Part shown: positions 10,780-22,445 of the stretch, piece by piece
Numbering within the stretch: the stretch's first letter is position 1
Layout: each line of letters opens with the position of its first letter
From: Notospermus geniculatus
Taxonomy: Eukaryota; Nemertea; Pilidiophora; Heteronemertea; Lineidae
Direction of reading: 5' to 3'
DNA: 64,000 nt
NCBI GenBank assembly: GCA_002633025.1
Contig: NMRB01002605.1
Location: forward strand, 1-64,000
The notes under the pieces: model-generated
Told to the model about the DNA's origin: nothing
The model's input: the letters and a program-made list of their open reading frames with translations, nothing else
Database searches by the model: none
Translations under genes and position numbers: made by a program

Positions 10780-11027
10780 CTCAGTCGCAAGCCCGCGAAC
10801 ATCGCAGCGACTGGACGAAACTGAGAACAACTAGTCGCTAGTAAATTGAACATGTGCAACTCGCGTCGACTGGGGAAATCTCAGTTCCAGCGAGTCGCAA
10901 GGGTGCGTAGATCGACCGTTTCTGGCGCCTGATCAGTCGCCTCCAGTTCCAGCTAGATCCTCCCAGTCACCAGTAGCTCAGTGGCGACAAGTTGTCTCCA
11001 GTCGCAAGTGTGATCTACACTAGGCTT
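10780..11027. mobile_element. AGTCGCAAG-type element
   Basis: Contains repeated, inverted CAGTCGCAAG/CTTGCGACTG words and ends in TGATCTACACTAGGCTT. Related copies at 11,333, 27,997 and 61,943 share the ends (A)AGCC.AG.GTACATCGC and the many short internal GCGACTGG words. Confidence 0.6.
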
Positions 11028-11332
11028 TATACTGCAAGTGGCAACATCATTAAAACAGAAAATATACATGATTCTGAAAAGTAAAGGAAACCCTCTACTA
11101 GTTTATTGAAAAGCACTTAGGGCGAATTTTCTCATGGAAGCTGGTTCACAATATATTGGCAATTCACCATTGTTTATTTCCTTGTGGCTTACGCCGAGAC
11201 CACAATGACACAAACAACCGCTCACATTCATGATAGTTGAGTTCTCATAGAGGGCCAACTTGGAGGAGAAAACTATCTCAACTGGATAGGCACCTTCAGT
11301 AGAGCTATCCAATGAACAATTATCCGATAGGG

Positions 11333-11430
11333 TTAAGCCAGGCGTACATCGCACTTGCGACTGGAAGTAACTGATCTGATCAGTGGCGACTAGTTGTCTC
11401 CAGTCGCAAGTGTGATGTACGCTAGGGCTA
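11333..11430. mobile_element. Short AGTCGCAAG-type MITE
   Basis: 98 bp with ends TAAGCCAGGCGTACATCGCA and TGTGATGTACGCTAGGGCTA, inverted over about 35 bp. It directly abuts the next element at 11,431. Confidence 0.75.
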
Positions 11431-11850
11431 AGCCAGCAGCACACTAGGTGATACTGCAAGCGATCTACTCGCCACTGATCTTCTCGCCAGCCACCCTAGA
11501 CCGTCTAAGCCCAGTGGCCGAGTGGTTAGCGCGCTTGACTACCAAACTGTACAATGGGTCGGCGCGGGTTCGACTCCAGGCGAAGGCATGTACAAAAAGT
11601 TGTGAAACATTAATGCAGGGTCCGTCGGATGGGACTAAAAGCCGTGGTCCCTTGTACCTCAGTGTCTATGCCAGGGCAAGTAAAAGACCCCACACAGGTG
11701 GACACCCTGTCGTGGACTCCATACCTCCGGTAAAAATCCAACACGGTTATAACGCCGGTAATGATATAGACTAGGCGATCGGCTTTGGTATTGTTTGACA
11801 ATCCATGAAGATCGCTGATGAGAGGATTCCACCAGCGCACACTTGGCGTC
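11431..11850 (-). mobile_element. AATACCAAAGCCGAT-type element split by a SINE
   Basis: Minus-strand member of the family also at 5,163 and 30,650. Its two halves (11,431-11,507 and 11,769-11,850) become continuous when the SINE at 11,508-11,768 is removed. Confidence 0.65.
11508..11768 (+). mobile_element. tRNA(Ser/Leu)-like SINE
   Basis: The head GCCCAGTGGCCGAGTGGTTA (A box) and GGGTTCGACTCC (B box) resemble a tRNA with extra-arm spacing, followed by a 170-bp body and a TAATGATATA tail. Inserted in the element above; short TAGAC-type words flank it. Confidence 0.7.
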
Positions 11851-12384
11851 AAAAGCCGATTTGCTCATTTGTGATTAGATCACTTGAGATATCACCCGGT
11901 ATCCTGCTGGCTTTCGGTGCATATGAGTTTTTGTCTACATTTCCAATTTGACAGAATGCACCTTGGCAGTGAAAAGGGTTAAAATCTGGTACAGTTTCAC
12001 TTTGGTTCAAGGAGGCTGTCTGATATCTAAGCAAGATCAAAATTCTCCACGCCCAACATGTAGAAGCCATCAGAAGCTAATGACATCCAACCAATATAGT
12101 GAAGGAACAATCGGAATATTGGCCTCTGAGGTCCGATAAACAACAGGTTAGATGCACTTGAGGATAAAAACTGCTGAAAATAACTCTTATGGCAAGATGT
12201 AGATCTTAAACAGACGTCAACAGAAGCCCCATCAGTCAGACAGAAGGCTGCTTTGGTAGGATATGTATTCCATAAAGCATAGAATGTAGTCAAGGTTTCC
12301 ACATGGGAATGGTGAGGCAATCTCTGAGCTTTACTTCCAGTAAGTCACTATGGATCAGTAAAGCTACATGCACACTTAGCTGTG
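11851..12384. other. Unlabelled non-coding DNA
   Basis: No supported feature. Confidence 0.5.
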
Positions 12385-12560
12385 GCAGAGCATTATTTAG
12401 TGGGTCAGCCGAATGGGGACCCTAGCCTCCTGCCTCAATAGGTGTCACTAGTGGTTAAAACTATTGAAATGAAACTGACATCCTGGTCCTGATCAAATTC
12501 CCACACAAAAGGCGTCCATTGTAGGACCGGGTTTCGATGTGCTGCCCTCTATCGAGCTAG
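12385..12560. mobile_element. Uninterrupted copy of the 9,655 element (reverse)
   Basis: Aligns in reverse to both flanks of the nested MITE at 9,740 with no insertion (GACATCCTGGTCCTGATC). It serves as the empty-site reference. Confidence 0.65.
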
Positions 12561-15097
12561 CATCCCCATTGGCTGAGAGCAGAATATCGCTACACCAATA
12601 TGTGCGGCTGCGCCAAATATCAAACAGTTTGGATTTCAGGAATATCGCACAGCCTTGAATATGTCTATACCATCTATACACTGCAAAGTTTTGTGGCTGT
12701 GCCATTTCAAATAACGCTGTGCCAAATATGGCTGAGCGTTATTCGTCTGTGTGCCTGTAGTTTACAGATAGTCATATTCAAGGCACATGAGACTTGATGG
12801 CTCTGAAGTTTGGGACCAAATTAGACCTTCACAACCTTTGGAAACTGACTGAATATTGTGAAAAGAGACTGAGGAATGGATATATGGATATCACTTGACC
12901 ACTTCTGCAATTTCTGATATAAAAGGAGTATTCTTCTGTTTAAGATGAAACATTAATTGCTGCACTGCACTTTAACTGAATCCCATTGAGAAACAGAAAT
13001 AAAAGTTTGTCAGAAGATCCATTATAATTCTGTGACTTTTATCCTCCACTTCACAAAGCAGTCACACTTGACAAGAAACCGCACAACATGCAATTACAAT
13101 GAGATACCCAATGAGGAAATGATGAGGCATGATTCAATAACAAATAATTAAGCTTTTCCTTTCAGATGCAAGAATGCCTGAATGACACTATCTCCTCAGT
13201 AATGATTTCTGGAAAAAACAACTATCATTATTAAAATATTGCATCCAAAATAATGCAAAAATCTTTTGACGGCTAAGACAATGCAGTAAGAAGCTATTTG
13301 ATAACCAGTGATGCTTTTTTAAAACCACAGAAAACAGACAACGGCAAAACGATTTCTCTACAATGCAACGAGGAGAAAAAGAGAGTTTGGAGTCAAGTTC
13401 ATTCCTGCAGCCATGCAGAGATAATAAAAGACCGATGAAGAATCCATCAGAATTCTTTAGGCACCTTCTATCAATCCACGCGGCACTTCTGCCATGTTTC
13501 TTTCAACGATTTCGCGATTGCTGCCAACCATATCCGCCACCGTTGATTAGATTTTGACAGTATTAATCGAAGATCAAAGGACTGCCTAATCAGCGACGAC
13601 ATTAAAAATGTTATCCCGGGTAATGCGCGGATTGAATAAGTGACACTTGGTGTAAGGAGCGTTACTCGCATTGCTGTGATTCCGCTAGCAGGAACACGCG
13701 TTTTCCTCCCAGATTCTGACGGATAATTGACCTTATTTATTGAAAGGCGAAGAGAAAATTGCATCAAGTCATTACGGTGTTTGTTAGCTGATTGGAGAAG
13801 TTTGCGATAAAGTAAATATTCTTGTTTGGAAGTGGCACTCCACAGAAATGGTCTCTATCTCTCACACTGATGATTTAGTGATAAAAGATGGGGGAAGACT
13901 GTTATTTCTGATCAAACCAGGGCTTAAGTGTTAGTTCTGGTGACATATAGGAAAATAGGAAGAAATGATAAATAGATATGACATACCGGTACTCCGAAAT
14001 TGCAGTTGTAAGGGCACTGTTGGTGTCCAGCTTGTTTGTGATGGTGGGCACTGCTCGCAACACAGCAGGGTGTTGGTATCTTTGAATCAAAGTTCTGACA
14101 CTGAAGCTTTTGATATGATGATGTTGGAGGAGCTACATCCCAGTGGCAAGCCAGGACTCTGTGACCTTACAACTGCAATTTCGGTGTATTTTCCCAGAAG
14201 TGATCAGTCACATAGTTTCACAAGTAGGAAGCAAAGGTTTTTCGGTGCCAGATGAAGCGGCAAAAAAACTTCCTCTTTGCTTGCTATAATTTATAAGTGT
14301 CACCAAATCTTCTGTGGAATCTGGTACAATAAACACATTAATTTTTTAGATTTTTGAAATGGATTTCAGAATATTGTGAAAGCTAGAGCTGGATTATATC
14401 AACGAACAGTCTACTTCGTTGCATCAACCACTGCGCTGTCAGCCATACTGCTATCATCCTCCATGAATCTATATTTAACCCGAGACTGCTTCAGTGACGC
14501 AAGATGTAAAGGCTATCTGACTCCTCCTTTGTGCTTTTCTTAGAAGGAATGCGATATTTCTGGCAAGGTCGCTGATTGAAGACGACCTCGTACCCAAAGG
14601 AAACATTAAAGCACTTTTGCACATCAGGTTTCACTGTGCATTACTCAAGGGACCAGGTTGAGTCACTGATCAAGAAACACCTTGTCCACATTGGTGACAA
14701 CGACTCCTTCCCACAGCAGTATCTACTGCTTATTGTTCTGGGGACAAGGTTAAGAGATATCGTCTGTCACCCTTGAATTTCAAGATGGACCTGCCGCCAG
14801 CACTTGAGCTTGGATTACATCATGTTACCACTTAACTGGTTCACATCCATTCAACAGTCCTTTTGGACGGAAGTTCTACAAACACAGGGCCGTGATTTGA
14901 ATGTTTGGAGTATCAATCTGTGCTAAACATGAGAGTTTCCTCTTTTGAGGTGGCTCTCGGCATGGGCATTTCACCATTGTTCAATGTTGGTGTTCTTCAG
15001 CTGATGACGCTGAGATCAGTAACACAAAACTTCTATGGGTGAGTTGTCCACGTAGAGTCAAAACTCTGAAGTGGAGTAGTGCCTTTTGGGTTAGTGG
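12561..15097. other. Long low-repeat non-coding stretch
   Basis: 2.5 kb with no recognised gene or transposon. The part 13,060-13,780 is AT-rich, low in repeats and holds GATCAAAG at 13,572, so it could be regulatory DNA. Small open frames (up to 98 codons) have no splice or composition support. Confidence 0.35.
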
Positions 15098-15326
15098 CAG
15101 TGTTCTCTGCATGGCTTTTTGTGAGGGTGGCCCACCCTACCTTGGCATGTTACCACCCTACCTTAGAAGTAGCCACCCTACCTTGCAGTCCAATTTTGTA
15201 ATGATTTTCTATTACACCCCCTACCTAAAATTGGTGACCATCCTAACTTAATTTGCAAGATAATGGGAAAACCTGGAATTTCAAGGGCACCACCCTACCT
15301 TAAAGAAATCCTGCGGAGAAAACTGT
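15098..15326. mobile_element. CAGTGTTC-ended element, CCACCCTACCTT interior
   Basis: Ends CAGTGTTCTCTGCA and TGCGGAGAAAACTGT. Interior holds four CCACCCTACCTT repeats. Same family plan as 4,381 and 36,625 but with a different repeated phrase. Confidence 0.65.
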
Positions 15327-15391
15327 AGTGGTGGTACAATACCATGAGTGTGACAACAGAGGCCAAATGCTGGTTCATACAGCACTGCTAT

Positions 15392-15799
15392 GTACAGTAT
15401 GTTGCACAATTTACCTCCCTTCCACGCCACGAACCGTCCGCATACCACATGCACCGTCAAGCGCACACCGTCCTAGTATCTTCTGCGGATGTCGTGCGCC
15501 GTCATGGAAGGCACGCAGTGAAGACGCAAGGCCGGGTTTACATAGAGGTGTACGGACACGCGGGTGAACAATGGCCTAACAAAGGGTTCATGACCATAAA
15601 ACCTTTGTTCGTTCCCGTGTCCGTATACCGTATATCTCTATGTAACTCGGCCTAACATCATTCGCCCATGGTGCGCGGACGTCATGCAGAAGACACGCAT
15701 GACGCACCCATACCATACGCAATGAACTGGAGCGCACCTTCCGCGTGGCGTACGCGGAAGGTATACGGATAAAGGTAGGTCAATTGTGCAACGTACTGA
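15392..15799. mobile_element. GTTGCACAATTGACC-type MITE with a nested insertion
   Basis: The left end TACAGTATGTTGCACAATTT and the right end AATTGTGCAACGTACTG are present, and the interior arms pair. It is longer than other copies because another MITE sits at about 15,532-15,652. Confidence 0.8.
15532..15652. mobile_element. GGCCGGGTTTACATAGAGG palindromic MITE, nested
   Basis: Inverted ends GGCCGGGTTTACATAGAGGT and ATCTCTATGTAACTCGGCC with inner arms GTACGGACACG and CGTGTCCGTAT. Absent from the same place in the seven other copies of the host element. Confidence 0.75.
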
Positions 15800-16598
15800 G
15801 AACCCTGCCAATATCAAATAACTCTTCGGAACCTGGGTCCATATTAAACCTTACTAGGCTTAGTTACTCGCTAAAGTGCCCAGTTTGTAGAGACCAATGT
15901 ACAGAACTAGCAACCAACTAAGGTAGCAAGGTATCGGACCTTGTCTCCACTTGCTAAGCCCATCAGTCAAATTTTCTAAATACATGTATACACCAATTCA
16001 GGGCCCACAGCTTTCAAACGATCACCTACAGGTACACCAATTCAGCATATTCAGAAAATGTCAAAAACTTGCCCTGTGAAATGGGCTTTAGTCCCAAAGG
16101 ATGCATTACCGCCTTTAAAAGTGATGCACAACATTAATCTCTCTCTAACCCCAGCATAACATACATACCCTATCCATGTAAGCTTCTGACAACCACCTAG
16201 CTTTCCTCAAGCAGTTGCAAAAACACAAATCACGCAGGATCAAGCTAATGAAATATATGCGACAATCTTCATTATCTCCGTGCAGTACCGCGTTGTCGAT
16301 CGCCGCATTTCAAAGCGAACAATCGTTGACGCAGATCAAAGGATGCCGACACATTACTGAAATAATCCAATCAATACATCACACCCTCCGCTAACGAGGT
16401 CAAACGCGGTGTTTGCAGCGTTACCATGTGACAGCTTACAGCTCGATCCTCAGGCCAATATTTTTACGAGCATTTGAAATCTGATAAGAGTCTGTGCAAA
16501 TATCGTGGAATCGATTGTCGCTCGGACAACACTTGACATCCAAGTCAGTTGCATTGGTGTAAATTTTGGACCAACTACATCAATAAGACACACAATTA
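15800..16598. other. Non-coding DNA, possible regulatory block
   Basis: 15,828-15,900 resembles half of a palindrome related to 45,012-45,080 (CTAGGCTTAGTTACTCGCTA). From 16,190 the DNA is repeat-poor and contains GATCAAAG at 16,334; enhancer character is possible but untested. Confidence 0.35.
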
Positions 16599-16884
16599 TG
16601 GTGGAACCTCTCTATTAATGACAATTAGGGAAGGAGAAAAGCTTTTTTAAATTGAAAGGTGTCTTGATTACAAAGGTCAAAATGAATAGAAATGCCCCCT
16701 AAGCTTTCAGGTATTTTAGAAGATCATATGGGTCATATGAATAAAGACGAGTAAATGCTTTTACTTCAGATTTGTACAGCATTGCCTAGCGCATATATTG
16801 CAAAATTCAAGTAAAAGCATTTACTAGTCTTTATTCATATGACCCCTTGGTCCAAAAGGTGGTCTTCTTACCAAGGTTCCACTG
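16599..16884. mobile_element. GTGGAACCTCT-ended element with a nested palindrome
   Basis: Inverted ends GTGGAACCTCTCTATTA and ACCAAGGTTCCACTGTA suggest a Tc1/IS630-like MITE. It hosts a second, fully palindromic MITE at 16,731-16,844. Confidence 0.6.
16731..16844. mobile_element. GGTCATATGAATAAAGAC palindromic MITE
   Basis: 114-bp palindrome with arms GGTCATATGAATAAAGACGA and the complement ending TTTATTCATATGACC. Other copies at 45,639 and, degraded, 43,638. Confidence 0.85.
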
Positions 16885-17759
16885 TATCTTTGAGCTGATT
16901 CAAGGCGCGTTCATCAAAATCAGATTCTGTGCGTTTACGGTGCGGGTTCCGTAAGCAATGGTCTCAACGCAATTTCAATGAAGAAATTGTGTAGTACATG
17001 TATGCCGGTTCTGCGTGGACGATTTCTGTGTGGACGCCTCATTGAAATAACGTTAAACTGACTCACTTATGAGAACCGCACCCCAAAATGCACCGAAATC
17101 CGGTTTTGTTGTTAACGTGCCTTTAATGTGACCGAAAATAAATGGTCGTATGCAAGTCTAAGGAAAGACCAAATAGACAGCAAGAAAGTACAGTCATTCA
17201 AATAACTTTTTAATGATTTCTTCACATTTTTCCCATTAGCATTCATCAAATACTGAAGATGCTGAACCCTGGTGCATGGCAAATAAATCTAAGAACAGAG
17301 CCAACATCCAATAGTACCTCAGACATCTTGGTATATCAAATTTTTTCCAAACTCTCTTCCTCATAAACAAGCTGATAACCTAAGAATAGATGAGCTACAC
17401 ATCAAAGGCGAAGAAGACATTAATTGCATTTTATAAGATGTTTTATTGGGCCGGATGATTTATTTCCTAAATTAGATATAAAAGGTTTGACATCTGGGGG
17501 TATTAAACCGGATACTTTGGCCTTTGATAACAGCTACTGCATTTTTTTTTCACGAGAGAAAAAGGTATGTTTAAAATGAAAAGCACTAATGAAACATTAT
17601 CAAGAGAATGCACCTAAATGTCAGTTGCATGGAGTCTTTCTGATTTTGCCCACTGCGGGTAACTGCCTTTTTAAAGGGACTCTATCCCCAGGCAGTCTCC
17701 TCATGGGCATTTTGATATGCTCTTTACTCTGATTGGTTGGTATGAGATTCTAACTCTGA
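16885..17759. other. Unlabelled non-coding DNA
   Basis: No supported gene or element. Confidence 0.5.
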
Positions 17760-18034
17760 CACTACGTTGCACAATTGACCTATCCGAATACCTGCTGCGA
17801 ACGTCATGCGGAGGGTACGCTTCAGTTCATTGTGTATGGTATGGGTGCGTCACGCGTCTCTTCTACGTGACGCCCGCACACCACGAGGGAATGACGTTAC
17901 GTCTTCACTACGTGCCTGCCATGATGGCGCGCGACGTCCGCGGAAGATACGAGGACGGTACGCGCATGACGCTGCATGTGGTACGCGGATGGTGCGCGGC
18001 GCGTAAGAGAGGTCAATTGTGCAACGTACTGTAC
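17760..18034. mobile_element. GTTGCACAATTGACC-type MITE
   Basis: Full-length copy, about 275 bp, with ends CTACGTTGCACAATTGACCT and AGGTCAATTGTGCAACGTAC. Long interior arms rich in CG (GCGTCACGCG, GACGTCCGCGGAAGATAC). Small open frames in it on both strands are due to the palindrome. Confidence 0.85.
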
Positions 18035-18856
18035 ATGTATTGCAAGAAAAATACACTAATCATCAACATTTGAGCCAAAATCTGTAGTTTGTCAGTTGCC
18101 AGTGGCACCACCTGTGATGAAGTAGCCGCACTAATATGAGCCTAATAGCTAGCTGCCTACAGGGTCTCTTTAACAGTTTTGCACCAAAGAAGTAACCAAC
18201 AAGCCAAAATTTGCAACTGAATATAATGTCACCACGCCCGGTTTGCTTACAGGAGTATCCATCAGGCTCACAAAAAGACGATGTGAGTGCACCCCCATCT
18301 CCAATCTCAACTCCAAAGACAGTCCAAGGTCACAAAATGACCTTGACACAAGTGCCTTAGGCAGCTGAATGGCAAAATGTTCTCTAAAAACCACCATCCT
18401 CCAGATACAAACCAGTGTATCAATTTTTTTGGGAGAGGTTTTAAATAGGCAGTAGCCTTCTAACCAATGCCTTGTATTCCCTTTTTATTTATGTACATTG
18501 TGATTAATGTAAATAATAAAAATATGTTTAAACAAAAACAGTATATCAATGCAGTGTATCTGATCACACTCCTCGATATAAATTGAACCAAGGCCACATT
18601 AGTCATGTTAGTTGTGATTTTACCATGAGCACCAGAAAGCCGAGAACCTGCCTTCTTTGAAGCCATATCCCTGGAGATCGATAAAAAGTGTTGACCACTC
18701 CTTATTGGTGTCTAAATACCAAGAACAGATGTTTTTGCTCCCTTTTGTCATCGGTGCAGGTGGGAGAAAACACGGTAGATTAACTGAACGATGACTGGGA
18801 TAAATCATTAGGGTGCTAGAAAAGGAAGCGGGCAGCAAAAGAAATGGTCAGCTAAT
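18035..18856. other. Unlabelled non-coding DNA
   Basis: No supported feature. Confidence 0.5.
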
Positions 18857-19028
18857 AATAGGAGCAGTCAGCCATGCGTATTGCCAAAAGATGGCAGCAA
18901 AGTTCTAGCAGACCAATACAAAAGAAACGTCTCTTGATTGGTGCTCAATCAAGAATGAATGGGTCCGCTATATGCATTGGATTGGGCCGTTGTGACACCT
19001 ACTGGTCAACTCACTGACAGCTCATATT
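18857..19028. mobile_element. AATAGGAGCAGTCAGC-ended MITE
   Basis: Ends AATAGGAGCAGTCAG and TGACAGCTCATATT with interior words CCAGCAGACCAATAC-like and CTACTGGTCAACT. Family members at 47,656, 54,905 (reverse) and 56,446. Confidence 0.7.
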
Positions 19029-20664
19029 GTAGTCAGAGATATGTACACTTCCCTTCATCAGGCATGTCAGGAAGTCAGACTCAAGTTATTTCCTGCACTG
19101 CTTTAGAGGTAAAATTGTATTTCCTACACCCTGTTCAAGGGCCAACATCTAATTTTAGACTGTGTAAAGAATGACGTGTCAAGGTCTAAATACCACCACA
19201 TTCAAGAAGCACAAAACAAAAGCCATTGTTTTTTACAAAGAACATGTTGAATATGGGAAGGGCATTTCTGCTGAACTTCGCTATACACCTACTAAAAAAT
19301 AAACAATTCACACCAAATTCAATGTAAAAACTGTTAATGAGTCCCGCAAAGTTTCAATGAAATGCAAACATGAACAATAAGTAATACTTGTGGGTGCTCC
19401 TCCCTGGAAGAGCCGAAATCTGTATTGTTTGAGAAATAAAACCAATATTGCTGTTTGCCCAAGTGTTTTAGTATTGGTAAATGCAATATATTGAAAACCA
19501 ATGAGTATCCAAATTCCAAGTTTGGTCTTTTCCAGTGGGGAAAAGACCCTTTTTACTTCGATAAGTATGAACTGGAGTTGTTGAACACATCAACAGATAT
19601 TGGGCTTTCTGTTGTTGAGATACAGGATACAGATTGGAAAGGCATATGGTGATGATGGTAGTGCCTTCTTTTGAACAAAAACTTCAGAAATCTCTGGGGA
19701 ATTAGCTGATATTTGCCCTTACAAAAACGCAGCAGATAAAATGCATGATTGATGCATGAATGCAGCATGTCTATGGACCATACCAATGCCAATGGCATGA
19801 GTAAAGCACCACAAAAACATGCCTCATGTGATGGAGGCATGTTTTCTGTTCATGCATCAATCCTGCCTCAACCAATGGTCACTATATGTGCAAATATGCA
19901 TCATCAGTGCCTCAACATCGGTGCACGTTTGGGGCATGATTGCTGCATCTGAGGCAATGCATCAGAATGGTGCATGCTCCATTTTTGTGGGGGTGCAGGA
20001 TCTGCAAATGTGATCCGACCAGCAAAAGCAGATGCTTGTCGCAACAGTAGAAAGGGTTACCAGTTTTATGACACGATAGCTGAAATGAACGTCTCCCGTG
20101 GGCCTTAGTGATGGACAGCAGGGATAATAGTTGAATTAAAAGTGACAACCAATGATGATCCCTAGCGACAAGCGTCCGCTTTTGCTGGTGCCGGGTCACA
20201 AAATAATGGGACCAGGCAGACAGACGAAGTTGAGTGCTTACCATTCAACCAGTAATCCACCACAAATTTTAGAACAAAGGAATGCGAAGAGATAATCAAT
20301 AAGGAAAATGACATCGAATGATCCACATCACAAGACACTTGGTCCATTCTTTCAATCCTTCACACCAACAACGCCCGAATAATTGAACTGGAAACTTCAT
20401 AGAGGATTCATTAACTTGTAATTTCGCAAGCCTTCGACCCATCATTAGAAGATCAAAGCAAAATTTCGCCCTCAGAACTTCAGTAAGTTAAAGTGATGAG
20501 AATCGCTTATCTAGAGTAGGCAGCGTCCAGGCCATGGTTGTATCAAGATCTGGCATGTTTGTGGCTGGAGACAGGAAGTGACACTGACAGTCGGATGGTA
20601 ACTTGAACTTCAAAGTAACATCGTGAACGGAAAAGGGACCTTTGGTAACGTTGACCGAGGATTC
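19029..20664. other. Low-repeat non-coding stretch
   Basis: 1.6 kb without a recognisable gene. It includes a short run of CATGCAT-rich sequence near 19,742-19,980 and a GATCAAAG at 20,451. Confidence 0.4.
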
Positions 20665-20777
20665 CTGGGCCGACCGCACAGGAAGTCCGATATCGGCACC
20701 TATCGGCAGTTAGTTATAACCCATTTCCCCATTAACTAAACCGAAGCACTATCAGACTTTCTGTGCGGTCGGCCCTG
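20665..20777. mobile_element. CTGGGCCGACCGCACAG MITE
   Basis: Inverted ends CTGGGCCGACCGCACAGGAA and TTTCTGTGCGGTCGGCCCTG over 113 bp. Non-coding. Confidence 0.75.
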
Positions 20778-20967
20778 AAAGTCAGTCAGACAGTGATGGA
20801 ATGCACATGGCTCTTTGGTGGCCAATATATATTGTGCCTTTGCAAGTAAAAGATCCCATCCAAAGTGAGGAACATGAGTAGCTTGAGATGGCCTCCTCCG
20901 TACTTACCAGGGCCAATGCTTATGGCTCCGGCCCCGACAGGAATATGATGCAAATAGATGCATATTG

Positions 20968-21338
20968 AGGAGCGGTGTGGTCTAGTGGTTAGGGAGACGG
21001 ACTCCTGATCAGACGATCCCGGGTTCGATTCCCCGTCCTGACCAAGGAAAAAACACATGCTCGCTTGTGACCTTAAGCAAGTCACTTTGCCTCACTTGCT
21101 TCACCCCACCCAGGTGTAAAAGGGGTACCTGGCTGGTAGTGATGGTGTACATGTATGTGAATGTTAGTCCAAGAGTGCTGAAATCGGCTGCCGGGACTGT
21201 AATACTCCCCAGGGAGAGGAGAAAGTAAATTGGAATGAACAGACCCTATAGCTGGGGTAATAATGTAAAGCGCATTGAGCAGTTCAACTGGAAATGCACT
21301 AAAAAGAACTCGTATTATTAGGCCTATTTATTATTATA
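20968..21338 (+). mobile_element. tRNA-derived SINE, full length
   Basis: The head GAGCGGTGTGGTCTAGTGGT (A box), CCCGGGTTCGATTCC (B box) and GTCCTGACC match a tRNA-like start. The body (CACCCCACCCAGGTGTAAAA, CTGAAATCGGCTGCCGGGAC) is shared with the SINE at 42,574-42,923 (minus), and the tail is ATT-rich. The acceptor stem does not pair, so it is not a working tRNA. Confidence 0.88.
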
Positions 21339-21934
21339 TGCAGTAAAATGACCTTTTTAGAAAGGTTTTTCATTTATTAGACACACAACACCAGGTTGAC
21401 AAAGAGCAACAGTCCGCCCTGGAGTTATCTCACTCCGTCAGCAGACTCCCTTTTCCATGACTTGCACTTTAAAAGACGCGAGTCTCCATACTGACGGAAA
21501 CTCCCAATCCTGATAAAGCCAGCTAATTTTCAATTCTCTTTGAATCGTCACCGATCAAAGCGTACCATCGGCAATAGCCTGACACACCTGCTACAGAAAA
21601 CAAACTCGCCACATCATCCGTTCATCAGACCACTTTGATCATGCCGCCGCGGTTATTCTCCAGTGACGGCATCCATTGATTGGGCTCTTTTATATTCTAC
21701 AAAGCTTCTGAACTCGTTAATGATGCCGAATCAAAAAAATTAATAATGCCGAAATTTTGATTGATGTACTAGTTATGAGGTATGAATTACTGTCACGTAA
21801 AGCTGTGGTTTCATTCGGTTTGATGATATGTTTCAGAAAATACGAAACGATACGACTTTAAAGCTTGGGATATGATATTTCTGATAAACACAGGCTGGGT
21901 GTGGCATGAATTATTCTAGAAATAAAGCACTATA
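21339..21934. other. Low-repeat block with two GATCAAAG motifs
   Basis: No gene. Holds GATCAAAG at 21,553 and its complement at 21,633, 80 bp apart, plus AT-rich homeobox-like words. A candidate enhancer by composition only. Confidence 0.35.
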
Positions 21935-22225
21935 TACAGTACAGGTCACAATTGACATCCCTAAATTCGCGTATGTTACGCGTAAGTCACTCGTAACTTA
22001 CGCAACAACTCACGAGCTATATTACGCGTAACTTACGCGTAACTTACGAGGTGAGTTACGCGAATTTCGCTAGTAAGGCGGTAAGTTACACAGTGAGACA
22101 CGAGGCGAGTTGCGCGATTTTGGCGAGTTACGCGAAACCAAATCCGTGAGTTACGTGTAAGTTACTCGTAACTTACGAGTACCTTACGCGAAGCCGTAGG
22201 GATGTCAATTGTGACCTGTACTGTA
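21935..22225. mobile_element. MITE with ACAGTACAGGTCACAATTG ends and a TTACG-rich interior
   Basis: Perfect long inverted ends TACAGTACAGGTCACAATTG and CAATTGTGACCTGTACTGTA followed by ACATCCCTA. The interior is built from many inverted and direct CGTAACTTACG words. Ends are related to, but distinct from, the GTTGCACAATTGACC family. Confidence 0.85.
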
Positions 22226-22252
22226 GATCCAACATACTCTAAAAGCCCTTTT

Positions 22253-22445
22253 ATGCAGCTGTGGTGGTCAAGTGGCTCGGGTCTCTGGCTAGCGATCATG
22301 AGGTTCCTGGTTTGTATCCCCCTGTCGGTGTGAGACTCTGGGCAGGCCTCCTTGCCCATACCTTGCCTCACTCCACCCAGGTGTACAAATGGGAAGTCAA
22401 ATGATTAGGTTTGGGTGCTGAATGAGCAGCTTCTCTAAGTTTTAC
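22253..22445 (+). mobile_element. Degraded tRNA-derived SINE
   Basis: The head GTGGTGGTCAAGTGGCTCGG, a weak B box (GGTTTGTATCCC) and the body CACCCAGGTGTACAAATGGG match, in reverse, the SINEs at 47,421 and 56,202. Confidence 0.65.

Noticed and set aside
20968-21045. A tRNA gene
   Set aside because: A and B boxes are present but the acceptor stem does not pair and the sequence continues into a SINE body and ATT tail; the same holds for the other tRNA-like heads.
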